Positions 53,949 through 63,989 are shown, counted from the first letter of the stretch. The stretch: 64,000 nucleotides of DNA from an uncultured Colwellia sp. (GCA_913062815.1 CAJXWZ010000012.1:1-64000); one strand, 5' to 3'. The notes: a model not told the origin generated them from the letters alone. Numbers and translations are program-made.

Positions 53949-54973
53949 AGAAGTTTACCTGTAGATTCTTCTTTAGGCATAGAGCAAACAGCACCTGCTC
54001 GGTAGCCTTCGCTAAAGCGTATTACTTTTCTACTTTCACTTTCATCAACTAATATAGCTTTATGGTATGCTGGATAGCCCGCTAGTGTAGTGCCTGATTT
54101 TGCATAGGATTCAGGTGCTGTTTTATCAGCCATATCATCAGCAATAATGTTAAATAGTTGCTGAATTCCACCGCGTAGATCTGAGTCGAGTGCTGCTTTG
54201 TATTCAGTACTCCAACTCTTTGCTGAAATGGCATTCGCATCGTCAAAACTCAAAGAGGTTTCTCGGGCTTTTTTTAGCTGCTTTTGACGTTTTATTCTAG
54301 CCTTACGTGATTTTTTCGTTTTGTCACTGAGTTGAGCAAAGTTATTGTTTATTTTGTCTACTTCGGCATCTATGAAGTCTTGTGATTTCTCTGGTGCAGG
54401 TAAAGATAAGCCGAAATAGGTAAAGGTGTTTTTATAAAACACGGTGTCTTTTTTCTTGGCTTTACCTTTCTCGTTTAACGTCACTGAGGTTACGATAAAT
54501 GGTGTTCTAAAATCTATATCCATCTTGTAGTAAGTATCTAAAAGTAAATAAGTTTCACCAGGAGAAAGTGTTTTCTTAAGCTCTTTTACTGATTTAATTG
54601 TTTGAACTTTACCTATGTTAACTTGGTTATGGAGTTTCTTACCGATTTCTTCTGCAAATAATTTATCAAACTCTAAGCCTATCAGTTCATTGCGAATACC
54701 AGCTAAATTTTCTTCTGCTACTTCAGCATTAGATTTATTTATAGAAGTATCTATAGCAGCGCCAACTAAGGCACCGACTAAGCCAAATTGCATGGTTGCA
54801 GCAGAGCTATCTGACACTGGGTATAAAGCGTCTAGTTCATCTTGCGGAATAAGTGAGTAGACATTGATAGTTTTATTGGTTGGTGGTGTTGAGTAAACTT
54901 GCTTAGCTGGCATAACAGTACAACCAGTAACAAATAGGGTAATGAAAATGAGTGAGACTAATTTTTTAAACAC
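53939..54973 (-). CDS. Predicted lipoprotein, 344 residues
   Basis: Unrecognised. GTG 54973 is chosen as the start because CTAAAGG (54981-54987) lies upstream and it gives a clean lipoprotein signal with lipobox FVTGC (Cys18). The frame opens at 55039, but the extra residues look like read-through. After the signal comes a glycine-rich hydrophobic segment (MQFGLVGALVGAAIDTSI, about 62-79), a helical Lys/Arg-rich region (220-255, KKSRKARIKRQKQLKKAR) and a C-terminal part. No enzyme motif is seen. Coupled to the following small lipoprotein. Confidence 0.65.
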   Translation of the reverse strand: MFKKLVSLIFITLFVTGCTVMPAKQVYSTPPTNKTINVYSLIPQDELDALYPVSDSSAATMQFGLVGALVGAAIDTSINKSNAEVAEENLAGIRNELIGLEFDKLFAEEIGKKLHNQVNIGKVQTIKSVKELKKTLSPGETYLLLDTYYKMDIDFRTPFIVTSVTLNEKGKAKKKDTVFYKNTFTYFGLSLPAPEKSQDFIDAEVDKINNNFAQLSDKTKKSRKARIKRQKQLKKARETSLSFDDANAISAKSWSTEYKAALDSDLRGGIQQLFNIIADDMADKTAPESYAKSGTTLAGYPAYHKAILVDESESRKVIRFSEGYRAGAVCSMPKEESTGKLLCL

Positions 54974-55137
54974 GATAATTCCTTTAGTTATTATTATTTT
55001 TGCCGCGAGGATTTTTATATAAATCAAAGATAAAAGCAAACATATGTTACATTTTTTTTACATTTGAATATGGGGCTACTACAGGGCTTTGAATTTATAG
55101 TACTGTTGGGTGATCAGAGGGGGCTTGAGATTAAAAT

Positions 55138-55166
55138 AAAAAAAACTGCCTTTCGACAGTTTTTTA
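55138..55166 (-). terminator. Terminator of the TonB receptor gene
   Basis: AAAAACTG and CAGTTTTTT flank a CCTTTCGA loop; on the minus strand a T-run follows the stem. It lies 11 bases after the receptor stop. Confidence 0.85.
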
Positions 55167-55176
55167 TTTATGGTGA

Positions 55177-57558
55177 TTAGAAGTTCATTCTAAATTGCGC
55201 GCCAAAATATCTGTCGGCATCTCTTGGTACTTGATAACGGAAGCCGTCACCACTGTAACTCGTGAAATACTGCTCATCAGTTAAGTTTTTCGCAATAAGT
55301 GAAATACGATATTCATCATCATTGAACGAGAAAGCGACACTAGCGTTAAGTAATGCGTAGTCAGGTAGTTGAACAGCCGGGCTGAATTCACCAGTATTAC
55401 TAGGTAGTGTTGCCATTTGCTCGTCAGTGTAGACATAAGTTGCATTCCAGAAAATATCCATTGAGGCTAGCTCTGTCACATAATCAGCAGTTAATGAATA
55501 CTTTAAGTTCGGTGAGAAAGGTACTTCTAAACCTGAACGCTCAGTACAGCTTTCACCGACAGGACAGAAAAACTCATCAATTTCAGCATCAATTTTAGCA
55601 AAGCCACCCGTTAAGGTTAAGTTATCTGTTGCCTGCCAAACAAAGTCAAATTCAATACCTTGCGTAGAAACATTACCGGCATTGGTTAAGCGAGTAATGG
55701 TGACGCCACTTGAGTTGTCAAAGTTATTGGCTTGAAAGCCCTCAATTTCAGTTTTGAAAATTGCTGCATTGAACATAAAGTCATAGGCTGCATATTTATA
55801 ACCAAGCTCATAAGCGTCAGACGTTTCTTCATCAATAGGTAGCGTATCGTTGGCTGACATATTATAAAAAACGTTAAAGCCAGGGCCTTTATAACCTTGA
55901 GAGTAAGTAGCATAGACCATGCCCATATCATCTAGGTCGTATTGTGCGCCTAATTTGAATGAGGTATTGGTATTGCTAGTGCCACCATCGTAATTTGTAT
56001 TCAAAGAAGCTTCGCGTACACCAACGCCTTTGCGGCCATACTCATCGTTATTGACACGGTTATGGGTAAAACTCACCTCATCATCGGTATAACGCATGCC
56101 AAAGAGTAATCTGAAATCATCAGAGACGTGATATTTACCATCACCAAATAATGCCCAGTTTACAAACTCGGTACGCATGTAGGCAGTAGCACTGACGATA
56201 TCATTGGCGTTACAGGTAATACCTTCATTGGCAATAAAGTTAGCGACATCATCTGCCGACGGGTCAGCAATAATATCCTTGCTGGTTAAATAGTAAGAGA
56301 CAGCACTATCTAATTGACCGCCGTTGTTCTGACAACTTGCATCACGGGTAAAGTTACGCTCTGAGTCCATTTTCCAGAAGAAGGCGCCTGCTTGCCAATC
56401 TACTTTGCCACCAATAGGTGAAGCGATACGTACTTCTTGAGAGAATTGACGCCAAGTTTGTGGGCCAACATCATGTAACTGAAAAGGTACACCAAATACC
56501 GGCTCTGTTGAATCACCCGCGATAGAGGTGAAGTCACCTTCACGGTATTCAATATTTTCCCATTCACGGTATGCAGTGATTGAGGTGAATGCATAATCGC
56601 CAAGATCTTTATCAACTTGTACTGAAAAGGCGGTAGTTTTATCAATAGTACGAGATTCAAAATCATGATCAACTTTACGTTGGTTTAAATCAAAATCAGC
56701 GACGCCATCAACAATGCCGTTACTGTTTGGTGCGGCTTCTGAGTCTGGGTTACGACCACTAGGTAAGCCCTCAATATCTGCACAACAGTCGTCATTTGAT
56801 TCTGAGTTTTCGAAGATAAATAGCACATTAGTGTCGGATGACGCTTCGTAATCTAACATGGCTCTTACGCCTTGCTTATCGTAGCCGTTGACATTTTCGT
56901 TATTGTAAACGTTATATAAATTACCGTCGTAGCCGGACTTGGTCACGACTACGCTAGCCGCTGCTTTATCGGAAATTTCGCCTTGAATTTTGGCGCGTAA
57001 ACGGTATTCATTACCTTGGAACATGGTTGCTTCAACCATACCTTCAGTATCACCATGCGGCCGTTTAGTGGTAATGTTTACCACACCGGCTGAGGCGTTT
57101 TTACCGAATAAGGTGCCTTGAGGGCCACGCAAAACTTCAATACGTTCTAAATCGTATAAATCAGTAAAAGCTTGCCCTGAACGACCTAGCACTACACCAT
57201 CAACAACGGTAGAAACACTTGGCTCTGCCGCAACACTGAATGAAATGGTACCGATACCACGTACCGTGATGGCAGAGTTACGGCTAGTTGTACCTTTTTT
57301 AAAACTTACTGATGGTACTAAGCTTTGTAAACCTTCAAAGCTGCCAGTAAATGCAGAGTCGATTTGATCACTACCAATAACCGATACGGCAACGGGGATC
57401 TCAGACAAGCTCTCAGTACGCTTTTGTGCGGTTACGGTAATTTTTTCAAGACCTTCGTCTTCTTTTTTATTTTCTTCAGCAAAAACTGGGTTTGCTAATG
57501 TTGTTATTGCCAATGACGACACTATAGCTAGTGAAATTTTGCTTCGTTTGATTGACAT
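55177..57558 (-). CDS. TonB-dependent receptor of the sugar-use regulon
   Basis: Outer-membrane active transporter, expected to import an oligosaccharide for the GH31 enzyme and symporter encoded upstream. Seen: a signal peptide (about 1-28, ending VFA), the TonB box LEKITVTAQKR, a plug (about 45-170, SFEGLQSLVPSV, TVRGIG, RGPQGTLFGKNASAGVVNITTKRP) and a beta-barrel ending FGAQFRMNF. The start at 57558 is chosen because GGGGGAAA lies just before it. The 793 residues are normal. A GntR operator-like palindrome lies about 220 bases upstream. Confidence 0.93.
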   Translation of the reverse strand: MSIKRSKISLAIVSSLAITTLANPVFAEENKKEDEGLEKITVTAQKRTESLSEIPVAVSVIGSDQIDSAFTGSFEGLQSLVPSVSFKKGTTSRNSAITVRGIGTISFSVAAEPSVSTVVDGVVLGRSGQAFTDLYDLERIEVLRGPQGTLFGKNASAGVVNITTKRPHGDTEGMVEATMFQGNEYRLRAKIQGEISDKAAASVVVTKSGYDGNLYNVYNNENVNGYDKQGVRAMLDYEASSDTNVLFIFENSESNDDCCADIEGLPSGRNPDSEAAPNSNGIVDGVADFDLNQRKVDHDFESRTIDKTTAFSVQVDKDLGDYAFTSITAYREWENIEYREGDFTSIAGDSTEPVFGVPFQLHDVGPQTWRQFSQEVRIASPIGGKVDWQAGAFFWKMDSERNFTRDASCQNNGGQLDSAVSYYLTSKDIIADPSADDVANFIANEGITCNANDIVSATAYMRTEFVNWALFGDGKYHVSDDFRLLFGMRYTDDEVSFTHNRVNNDEYGRKGVGVREASLNTNYDGGTSNTNTSFKLGAQYDLDDMGMVYATYSQGYKGPGFNVFYNMSANDTLPIDEETSDAYELGYKYAAYDFMFNAAIFKTEIEGFQANNFDNSSGVTITRLTNAGNVSTQGIEFDFVWQATDNLTLTGGFAKIDAEIDEFFCPVGESCTERSGLEVPFSPNLKYSLTADYVTELASMDIFWNATYVYTDEQMATLPSNTGEFSPAVQLPDYALLNASVAFSFNDDEYRISLIAKNLTDEQYFTSYSGDGFRYQVPRDADRYFGAQFRMNF

Positions 57559-57895
57559 ATTTCCCCCGTACATTTAGTTAATGTTTATCATTATTTTATT
57601 GTGATTATTTTTTACTGTGACAGTTATTGCCACTTAACCCGTTACTTGTTGTACATTCTGCATATATTCACTTTAGTTGAATAAAATTGAATACTCCTAG
57701 AATTTCTTTGTCACTGTAGAAAATTACTACAGCTTAGTTTTACAATACACATGCAATTGATATAATACAACTAATATCTTATATAAGACCTAATAATTTA
57801 TTATTCTTAATTATTACAACGTATTGCATGTATTTGTCTTATGTTTTTATATGAAATTAGCTATATTACGTCTCAATAAATTGGATTTATAGCAT
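57559..57895 (-). promoter_or_regulatory. Promoter region of the TonB receptor
   Basis: AT-rich region between the symporter stop and receptor start, with the operator palindrome at 57777-57788. No gene is seen. The strong length of leader (over 200 bases) suggests the promoter lies near the palindrome and a long untranslated leader follows. Confidence 0.5.
57777..57788. promoter_or_regulatory. GntR operator-like palindrome 1 (TCTTATATAAGA)
   Basis: A perfect 12-bp palindrome identical to those at 61780 and 62975. It stands upstream of the TonB receptor gene. Confidence 0.75.
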
Positions 57896-59626
57896 TTAAA
57901 TATGGTTAGTCTCTTCCAAGTTATGCTCGTATTTTTTCTTCCAAACATTTAAAGACAGAGCACACATTACTATATTCACCGCAACAATTACTGAGATCAC
58001 TCCCCAAAATGATGGGCTTAATCCGTTCACTAACCCTATTGGTGAAAACAATACGTACAGCATAAGAATGCAGGCGACTAAGTTGATGGCCACCGGTAAG
58101 GCATACTTCCACGGTGTTAAGTTAACAATAGTATTTTTTGTATAAATTAAGTGACTTGTACGTGGGTACAACTTGCCAATAGTTAACATTATTGCCGTTT
58201 CTACAACAAATAAAATGGCGTAAATGTGAATGAAATTTATATCTATTTCGATAATGAATTTTAGTACCGCATAGGTGATAACGTGAAAGATGATAACCAC
58301 TTTTGCGGCAACAGCTGGGACATGCGAAGTAAAAAAACCAACTAAGACTATGGTAATAACAGGAATATTATAAAACCCGGTAAATATTCTGATGATTTGC
58401 CATAAGCCGTCTGGTGCAAACATCAATATAGGCGCAACGATAAATGAAAATAAAGCAATGACAACACTCGCAATTTTAGCGACTTTAATTAACTCTTTAT
58501 CAGATACTTTGTTCTTCTTCATTGGCAGGTAGATATCTAAACAAAACAAAGTGGCAGCACTATTAAGTAACGAATTGAATGAGCTAAAAACAGTACCCAG
58601 TAATACTGCTAAGAAAAACCCTGATAAGTAGACAGGCAGTACATCTTTAACCAACATGGGGTAGGCTAAATCGAATGAAGGCAAGGTTTCGCCCTGATAT
58701 AAGTGAAAGGCAATAATACCGGGCACCATCATCAAAAAGGGTATTAATAATTTAAAATAACCAGAAAGCAGCACCCCTTTCTGGCCTTCGGCCAAGTTTT
58801 TTGCGCCCAGCGTTCGTTGGATAACGTATTGGTTTGTACACCAGTAGAATAAATTCGCAAAAATCATTCCGGTGAATATTGTCCCAAAGGGCACAGGATC
58901 ATCAGGCGCACCAATAGCATTTAATTTTTCCGTATGTGTTGTCATAACGGTATTGACGCCAGCCATGACATCGCCTCCGCCAAGTAGAGAAAAACCTAAA
59001 ACCGGTACTAGAATACCGATAATCAGTAAACCAACGCCATTTAATGTATCTGATACAGCAACAGCCTTAAGCCCACCGAAAATGGCATAAAGTGCGCCAA
59101 TACTACCGACAGAAATAATGGTGATGACTAGCGCGATTTCATAATTAACATTTAACAATTCGGGAATGTCAAAGAGCCTTAACACCGCCACTGAGCCAGA
59201 ATATAAAATTGAGGGGATAGTGACCAGTCCATAGCCAACCATAAACAGTACTACTGTCATGCGCCTAACCGAGTCATCAAAGCGTGATTTTAGAAATTCA
59301 GGCAGGGTAGTGAATGCTCCTGAAAGGTAACGAGGCAAAAAGACTAACGCCATGATAATGGTTGCGAAACCGGCAGTGACTTCCCATGCCATAGCACTTA
59401 AGTTATACATATAGGCTGAGCCGTTAAGGCCGATGAGTTGTTCAGCAGAGAGGTTGGTCAGCAACATTGAGCCAGCAATAAAAGTACCTGTTAAGCCACG
59501 GCCTGCTAGAAAGTAGCCGTCTTTCGAATCGACTTCACCTTTGGTTTTACTATAAGAGTACCAAGCGACTAACCCCATAAAAAATATGCAGGATAATAAG
59601 GTGGTAATAAGTTGCTCTATCGGCAT
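57896..59626 (-). CDS. Sodium/solute symporter (SSS family)
   Basis: Inner-membrane sodium-coupled transporter of sugars or similar solutes. Seen: about 14 hydrophobic helices over 576 residues, the LAGRGLTGTFIAGSMLLTNLSAEQLIGLNGSAY start (SSS sodium-site region), ALYAIFGGLKAVAVSDTLNGVGLL near 180, and ANLFYWCTNQYVIQRTLGAKNLAEGQKG, all typical of SglT-like members. It follows the GH31 gene by 43 bases on the same strand and is probably in one operon with it. Confidence 0.92.
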   Translation of the reverse strand: MPIEQLITTLLSCIFFMGLVAWYSYSKTKGEVDSKDGYFLAGRGLTGTFIAGSMLLTNLSAEQLIGLNGSAYMYNLSAMAWEVTAGFATIIMALVFLPRYLSGAFTTLPEFLKSRFDDSVRRMTVVLFMVGYGLVTIPSILYSGSVAVLRLFDIPELLNVNYEIALVITIISVGSIGALYAIFGGLKAVAVSDTLNGVGLLIIGILVPVLGFSLLGGGDVMAGVNTVMTTHTEKLNAIGAPDDPVPFGTIFTGMIFANLFYWCTNQYVIQRTLGAKNLAEGQKGVLLSGYFKLLIPFLMMVPGIIAFHLYQGETLPSFDLAYPMLVKDVLPVYLSGFFLAVLLGTVFSSFNSLLNSAATLFCLDIYLPMKKNKVSDKELIKVAKIASVVIALFSFIVAPILMFAPDGLWQIIRIFTGFYNIPVITIVLVGFFTSHVPAVAAKVVIIFHVITYAVLKFIIEIDINFIHIYAILFVVETAIMLTIGKLYPRTSHLIYTKNTIVNLTPWKYALPVAINLVACILMLYVLFSPIGLVNGLSPSFWGVISVIVAVNIVMCALSLNVWKKKYEHNLEETNHI

Positions 59627-59669
59627 GTAATCTGGCTCCGTTGTTTTATTATTGCTTATCTAACGCTTA

Positions 59670-61745
59670 TTATAGTGAAGGCCAATAACTGGTTATATTT
59701 TCAATGTTTTCGAGTTGTTCTGTATGTTCAACTACTGCGCCAAGCGGGATGCGTTTATCTGTTTTAACAAACACTGCTTGTTGATCAAGGTGCAGCGTTA
59801 ATTGATGAACTTGGCCGCCTTCAAACACTCGTTCATCTTCAAACATACGCCATTGTCCTTTTGGCAGGTAAAACTCAACCTTGCCACCGGGTTGTAAGCA
59901 AGGTACAACAAGCAAATCATCACCAAACATGTATTGATCTTCGAAATGCCATGCGGCTTTATCTTCAGGAAAGGCGAGTACCATAGCTCGTTGAACGGGT
60001 AAGGCTGTTTCAGTTGCCTGTAACATGGTTCTTTTTAAATAAGGTAACAGTTTATACCTCAGTGCTAAGGCTTTATTGGCGGCTTGTTCGGCTTGTGCTC
60101 CATAGCTCCAAGGTTCTCTTTGACCTATACCGTGCAGTCTCATGTGTGCCGAGAAAACGCTTGCTTGAATCCAGCGAACAAATAATTCAGCATCTCTGGT
60201 ATCTTTATAAAAGCCACCTACATCAGTGGCATAAAAAGGTGCACCAGAAAGGCCCCAGGATATACCGCCACGTAAGCTTGCGGCTAAACCACCCCAGTCA
60301 GCTTGAGGATCTCCGCCCCATTGTGCAGGATAACATTGTGAGCCAATCCAACTTGAGCGGCTAAATAGGAATGGACCATTCTTGCTATATAATTTGGCTG
60401 CTTCATATACACATCGGTTGTAGAGCAATGTATAAACATTATGCAGTGCAGCGCCACTTTCTCCATTTGACGCCAGCATGTTTTCATCTTCAATTTGTTC
60501 GCCAAAGTCGGCTTTAATCATGTCTACGCCAATATCAAATAAAGGTTTATGACTATCGCGCCAGAATTCATAGGCTTCAGGGTGGGTGAAATCTAAAATA
60601 CCAGATTTAGGTAACGGGGTCAGTACTTCACCAAAAGCGCTCATGTCCCAATCATATTGAAAGGCTTCACCCGTACGCTTGTCTTTAATTAGCCAGCCTT
60701 TGTCAGCCAACTCTTTAAAGAGTGGATTTTCGACTGAAATCATAGGATATTCCCAAATACAAATTTTAAAATTCATATCCTTGAGTTCTTGTAGTACGGC
60801 GGCGGGATCTTTATATCTAGTTTTGTCCCATTCAAAGGCGAAGCGAGTATCGGTATCTTGCCAAGCGCGGCCGTCAAGTGTAATGACATCACAGGGCATT
60901 TTATGTGCGCGAACGGCTTTTGCGGTAGCCATTAATTCGTCAACATCTTGATAATATGCTTTGGAAAGAATCACGCCTAAACTCCAATCTGGAGGCGTTG
61001 GCGCTTTACCCGTGAGCTCAGTATAGGCATTCAACATGCCGGCACCATCTTCTTCTTTTAATAAAAAAAGGTCTAAAGCATGGTCTTCTACTAATAAACC
61101 GTATGCACGTTGTGACCAAGGAGCATAGCCAACACTATGTGTGACAGGCGCTGGCGTATGCACGAATAACCCCCAGCCCTGAGGGCTCCAAGCAAAGGGG
61201 GTGTTTTTATAAGATATTTCTGCATTGACGCCGAGGGCATCATGGTTAAATGAGCGAATAAATTGCCCACGCTTGTCTAGTTTGCCCCATTTTTCACCAA
61301 GCCCGTAAACCGGCTCACTCGAATTCAACTCAAAAGACATTAGCCAGCCTTCGTCAACTTTTGCTAATGGAGGTAATCGATATTGGCGAACGAAATGTCC
61401 GTCATTAGGGCTAGCCTGAATGAGATTGTCACCTTCAAATAGCTTAAAACTGAAAGGTGTGTGTACTAGTTCTAAACGAAACCTGTTGCTGATAATAGTA
61501 CTGGTTAATTGATTTGATTCGAGGGTAATAGGTTGTGCTTGTGGGCTTGTTTTCAACATAGCGTAATCAAATGTTCTTTGCGTACCTATTTGAAACCTAA
61601 CGCCATTACTTAGCATAGAAATGGTTAATTCCCCATGCTCAGTAGGTAAACTAACGGTATCGCAAGCGGTGAGTTGTGCATCTTCCATAATTGAAAGTTG
61701 AGGTATATCGTTCCAGTTAGGACTAGTTACTGAAAGTGAGGACAT
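59670..61745 (-). CDS. Glycoside hydrolase family 31 (alpha-xylosidase/alpha-glucosidase)
   Basis: Retaining alpha-glycosidase. Seen: SEPVYGLGEKWGKLDKRG near 160, the substrate-site segment VITLDGRAWQDTDTRFAFEWD, nucleophile region MIKADFGEQIEDE (Asp in KADFGE), acid/base region FSRSSWIGSQCYPAQWGGDPQADWGGL, and HGIGQREPW. The KADFGE form is like YicI-type alpha-xylosidases, but alpha-glucosidase activity is possible. No signal peptide, so it acts in the cytoplasm on sugars imported by the symporter. Start at 61745 is chosen for the GATGGAGT site upstream; the operator lies 35 bases further on. Confidence 0.88.
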   Translation of the reverse strand: MSSLSVTSPNWNDIPQLSIMEDAQLTACDTVSLPTEHGELTISMLSNGVRFQIGTQRTFDYAMLKTSPQAQPITLESNQLTSTIISNRFRLELVHTPFSFKLFEGDNLIQASPNDGHFVRQYRLPPLAKVDEGWLMSFELNSSEPVYGLGEKWGKLDKRGQFIRSFNHDALGVNAEISYKNTPFAWSPQGWGLFVHTPAPVTHSVGYAPWSQRAYGLLVEDHALDLFLLKEEDGAGMLNAYTELTGKAPTPPDWSLGVILSKAYYQDVDELMATAKAVRAHKMPCDVITLDGRAWQDTDTRFAFEWDKTRYKDPAAVLQELKDMNFKICIWEYPMISVENPLFKELADKGWLIKDKRTGEAFQYDWDMSAFGEVLTPLPKSGILDFTHPEAYEFWRDSHKPLFDIGVDMIKADFGEQIEDENMLASNGESGAALHNVYTLLYNRCVYEAAKLYSKNGPFLFSRSSWIGSQCYPAQWGGDPQADWGGLAASLRGGISWGLSGAPFYATDVGGFYKDTRDAELFVRWIQASVFSAHMRLHGIGQREPWSYGAQAEQAANKALALRYKLLPYLKRTMLQATETALPVQRAMVLAFPEDKAAWHFEDQYMFGDDLLVVPCLQPGGKVEFYLPKGQWRMFEDERVFEGGQVHQLTLHLDQQAVFVKTDKRIPLGAVVEHTEQLENIENITSYWPSL

Positions 61746-61779
61746 GTATAAACTCCATCGCATGCAAATCAAAAAGCTA

Positions 61780-61791
61780 TCTTATATAAGA
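61780..61791. promoter_or_regulatory. GntR operator-like palindrome 2 (TCTTATATAAGA)
   Basis: Perfect 12-bp palindrome 35 bases upstream of the GH31 start, so it should overlap the promoter of the GH31-symporter operon. Confidence 0.8.
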
Positions 61792-62041
61792 CTGAAGATA
61801 CTAACTTTATCAGCTGACTGTCAATCTTTAATTGATAGAAAAGCTTGAATAGTTGCGATTTTTTCGACTGAAAACCTAGCTTGAGCGCAATAAAAATCAG
61901 GCTTCTTCTTCATAATAAATAATAGCTAATTTTAGCCTATTGTTTAATTTCTTGCATTCTTTGGCTCAGTAGCGTATCTATGTTCCTATTGGATTAATGA
62001 TTAAATTTTCCCTTTTAAACAAGAGTTATTTGAGCTGTAAA

Positions 62042-62791
62042 ATGAATGATACAAAATTTCATAATAAATTGAGCGCTGGTAGTCCGGCTTATTTACCTCT
62101 ATACAAGCAAGTTGAAGAGTATGTTAAACAATTAATTGTTGAGCAGCGCTGGAAGGTTGGTGAAATTCTACCAAATGAGTTTCAACTAGCAGAAGAGTTT
62201 AATGTTAGCCAAGGTACCGTTAGAAAAGCCCTTAGCGCATTAACTGACGCCAAAATTTTATATCGAAGGCAAGGTGTAGGCACTTTTGTTTCTGAGCATA
62301 CCGGCCAGCAAGCGCTTTATCGTTTTTTTCCATTAGTTGCTGATGGTAAAAAGCCAGAATTGCCGATGTCTGAGACTATTTCGCGAAAAATTGAACTTGC
62401 TCAAGGTGATGTTTTAGAAAACTTGCAACTGAAGCAAGGTGAAAAGGTCATTGTTTTATCACGCCGTCGGAAAATCGATAGTGAACTGTGTATCCTAGAA
62501 GATATTTATTTGCCGGAAAAATATTTTGAAGGCATGATGGAAGAGCCTGAAATCCCTCATACGCTATACCATTTCTATCAAACTAATTACCGTCATACGG
62601 TGCAAGATATATCTGATTGCATAAAGGCCATATTACCCACGAAAGCCGATGCTAAATCTCTGGGAATTAAGCCAACAGAGCCGTTATTACAGTTTACTCG
62701 TTTGTCTAAGTCGTTAACGGGTCAATTAATTGAATTTCGTCAAACTCGTTGCCGCTCAGATAATTATCATTATTTAGTTAAATTCGATTAA
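62042..62791 (+). CDS. GntR-family regulator with UTRA domain (HutC subfamily)
   Basis: Sugar-responsive transcriptional regulator. Seen: an N-terminal winged helix (LPLYKQVEEYVKQLIVEQRW, then FQLAEEFNVSQGTVRKALSAL and RRQGVGTFV), and a UTRA effector-binding domain (about 100-249) with LKQGEKVIVLSRRRKIDSELCILEDIYLP and TEPLLQFTRLSKS. ATG 62042 is preferred over 61997 because it gives the usual short arm before the DNA-binding domain. It stands between the GH31 and AKR genes, with three copies of a 12-bp palindrome near their promoters; its effector is probably a sugar phosphate or oligosaccharide product. Confidence 0.93.
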   Translation: MNDTKFHNKLSAGSPAYLPLYKQVEEYVKQLIVEQRWKVGEILPNEFQLAEEFNVSQGTVRKALSALTDAKILYRRQGVGTFVSEHTGQQALYRFFPLVADGKKPELPMSETISRKIELAQGDVLENLQLKQGEKVIVLSRRRKIDSELCILEDIYLPEKYFEGMMEEPEIPHTLYHFYQTNYRHTVQDISDCIKAILPTKADAKSLGIKPTEPLLQFTRLSKSLTGQLIEFRQTRCRSDNYHYLVKFD

Positions 62792-62974
62792 ATTTCTATA
62801 AAGTCAGAGTTTCCATTCGGTTGGAAACTCTCATTCACCTCTTTGAAGCCATTAAACATCTATTCTCCAGTCTTTGTTGCTGTCTGCTATTATTTCAAAT
62901 AGTACTATTTCGAGATCTACAATTAATACAGTAAATTAAATAAATTTGTTATTCTCGCATTGACAAAACTTGTG

Positions 62975-62986
62975 TCTTATATAAGA
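62975..62986. promoter_or_regulatory. GntR operator-like palindrome 3 (TCTTATATAAGA)
   Basis: Perfect 12-bp palindrome 41 bases upstream of the AKR start, overlapping its likely promoter (a TTGACA-like element at 62960-62965). Confidence 0.8.
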
Positions 62987-63026
62987 TATAAAATAAATAT
63001 TCGTAATAGATTAAGCTTTGAGGTTT

Positions 63027-63989
63027 ATGATGGCTGAAAATAAAATTCCCCCAGTAGGTTTAGGTTTATGGAAAATATCTAAAGATCAATGTGCTGATGT
63101 TGTATACCAAGCTATAAAAGTGGGATATCGCCACTTAGATAGTGCTTGTGATTATGGCAATGAAGTAGAAGTAGGTCAGGGGATTGCGCAAGCTATTAAA
63201 GAAGGTATCTGTAAAAGAGAAGAGCTATGGGTAACGTCTAAGCTGTGGAATACTTATCATAAAAAGGAACATGTTAAATTAGCATTAGAAAAAACCTTAG
63301 CTGATCTGAATTTAGACTATCTTGACTCATACCTAATACATTTTCCAATAGCACAACCTTTTGTGCCATTTGAACAAAGGTACCCGCCAGAATGGTTATT
63401 TGAGCCTGAAAGTGAAAATGCCAGCATGTTAACTGCGCCAGTACCATTATATGAAACATGGCAAGCAATGGAGGCATTGGTTGAAGACGGTTTAGTGAAA
63501 GAAATTGGTGTTTGTAATTATAATGCAGGTTTACTCAATGATTTAATGTCGTACGCGAAGATTAAGCCGTCGGCATTGCAAATAGAGTCACACCCTTACT
63601 TAACACAAGAAAAACTCATCCGTTTGGCTAAAGGTTATGGTATTTCGGTAACCACATTTTCACCGTTAGGTGCTTTGTCATATTTAGAGTTACAAATGGC
63701 AGATGCGCTTGAGTCTGTTTTGACACAGAATGTGGTCATTGCTGCGGCAAAAAGGGTGGATAGAACACCGGCTCAGGTTGTTTTACGTTGGGGAGTGCAA
63801 CGTGGTTGTGCAATTATCCCTAAGAGTACTAAATTGGCAAGGCTAAAAGAAAATATTGCCCTGTTTGATTTCGAGCTTTCAGAGCACGAAATGGAGGCTA
63901 TATCTTCACTGAATCAGAATCGACGCTTTAACGATCCTGGCGAATTTTGCGAAGCGGCATTTAACACCTTCTACCCAATTTATGATTAG
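63027..63989 (+). CDS. Aldo/keto reductase, xylose-reductase-like
   Basis: NAD(P)H-dependent carbonyl reductase of the AKR fold. Seen: the catalytic tetrad in HLDSACDYGNE (Asp, Tyr), VTSKLWNTYH (Lys) and SYLIHFPIA (His), the loop FVPFEQRYPPEWLFEPE typical of xylose reductases (PIEEKYPPG in yeast enzymes), and cofactor-site IPKSTKLARLKENI with RFNDP at the end. ATG 63027 is chosen because TTTGAGG lies just upstream. The 320 residues are normal. Aldose reduction of a released sugar is plausible with the GH31 neighbour, but the substrate is inferred. An SD-like TAGGAGAT follows for a next gene. Confidence 0.9.
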   Translation: MMAENKIPPVGLGLWKISKDQCADVVYQAIKVGYRHLDSACDYGNEVEVGQGIAQAIKEGICKREELWVTSKLWNTYHKKEHVKLALEKTLADLNLDYLDSYLIHFPIAQPFVPFEQRYPPEWLFEPESENASMLTAPVPLYETWQAMEALVEDGLVKEIGVCNYNAGLLNDLMSYAKIKPSALQIESHPYLTQEKLIRLAKGYGISVTTFSPLGALSYLELQMADALESVLTQNVVIAAAKRVDRTPAQVVLRWGVQRGCAIIPKSTKLARLKENIALFDFELSEHEMEAISSLNQNRRFNDPGEFCEAAFNTFYPIYD

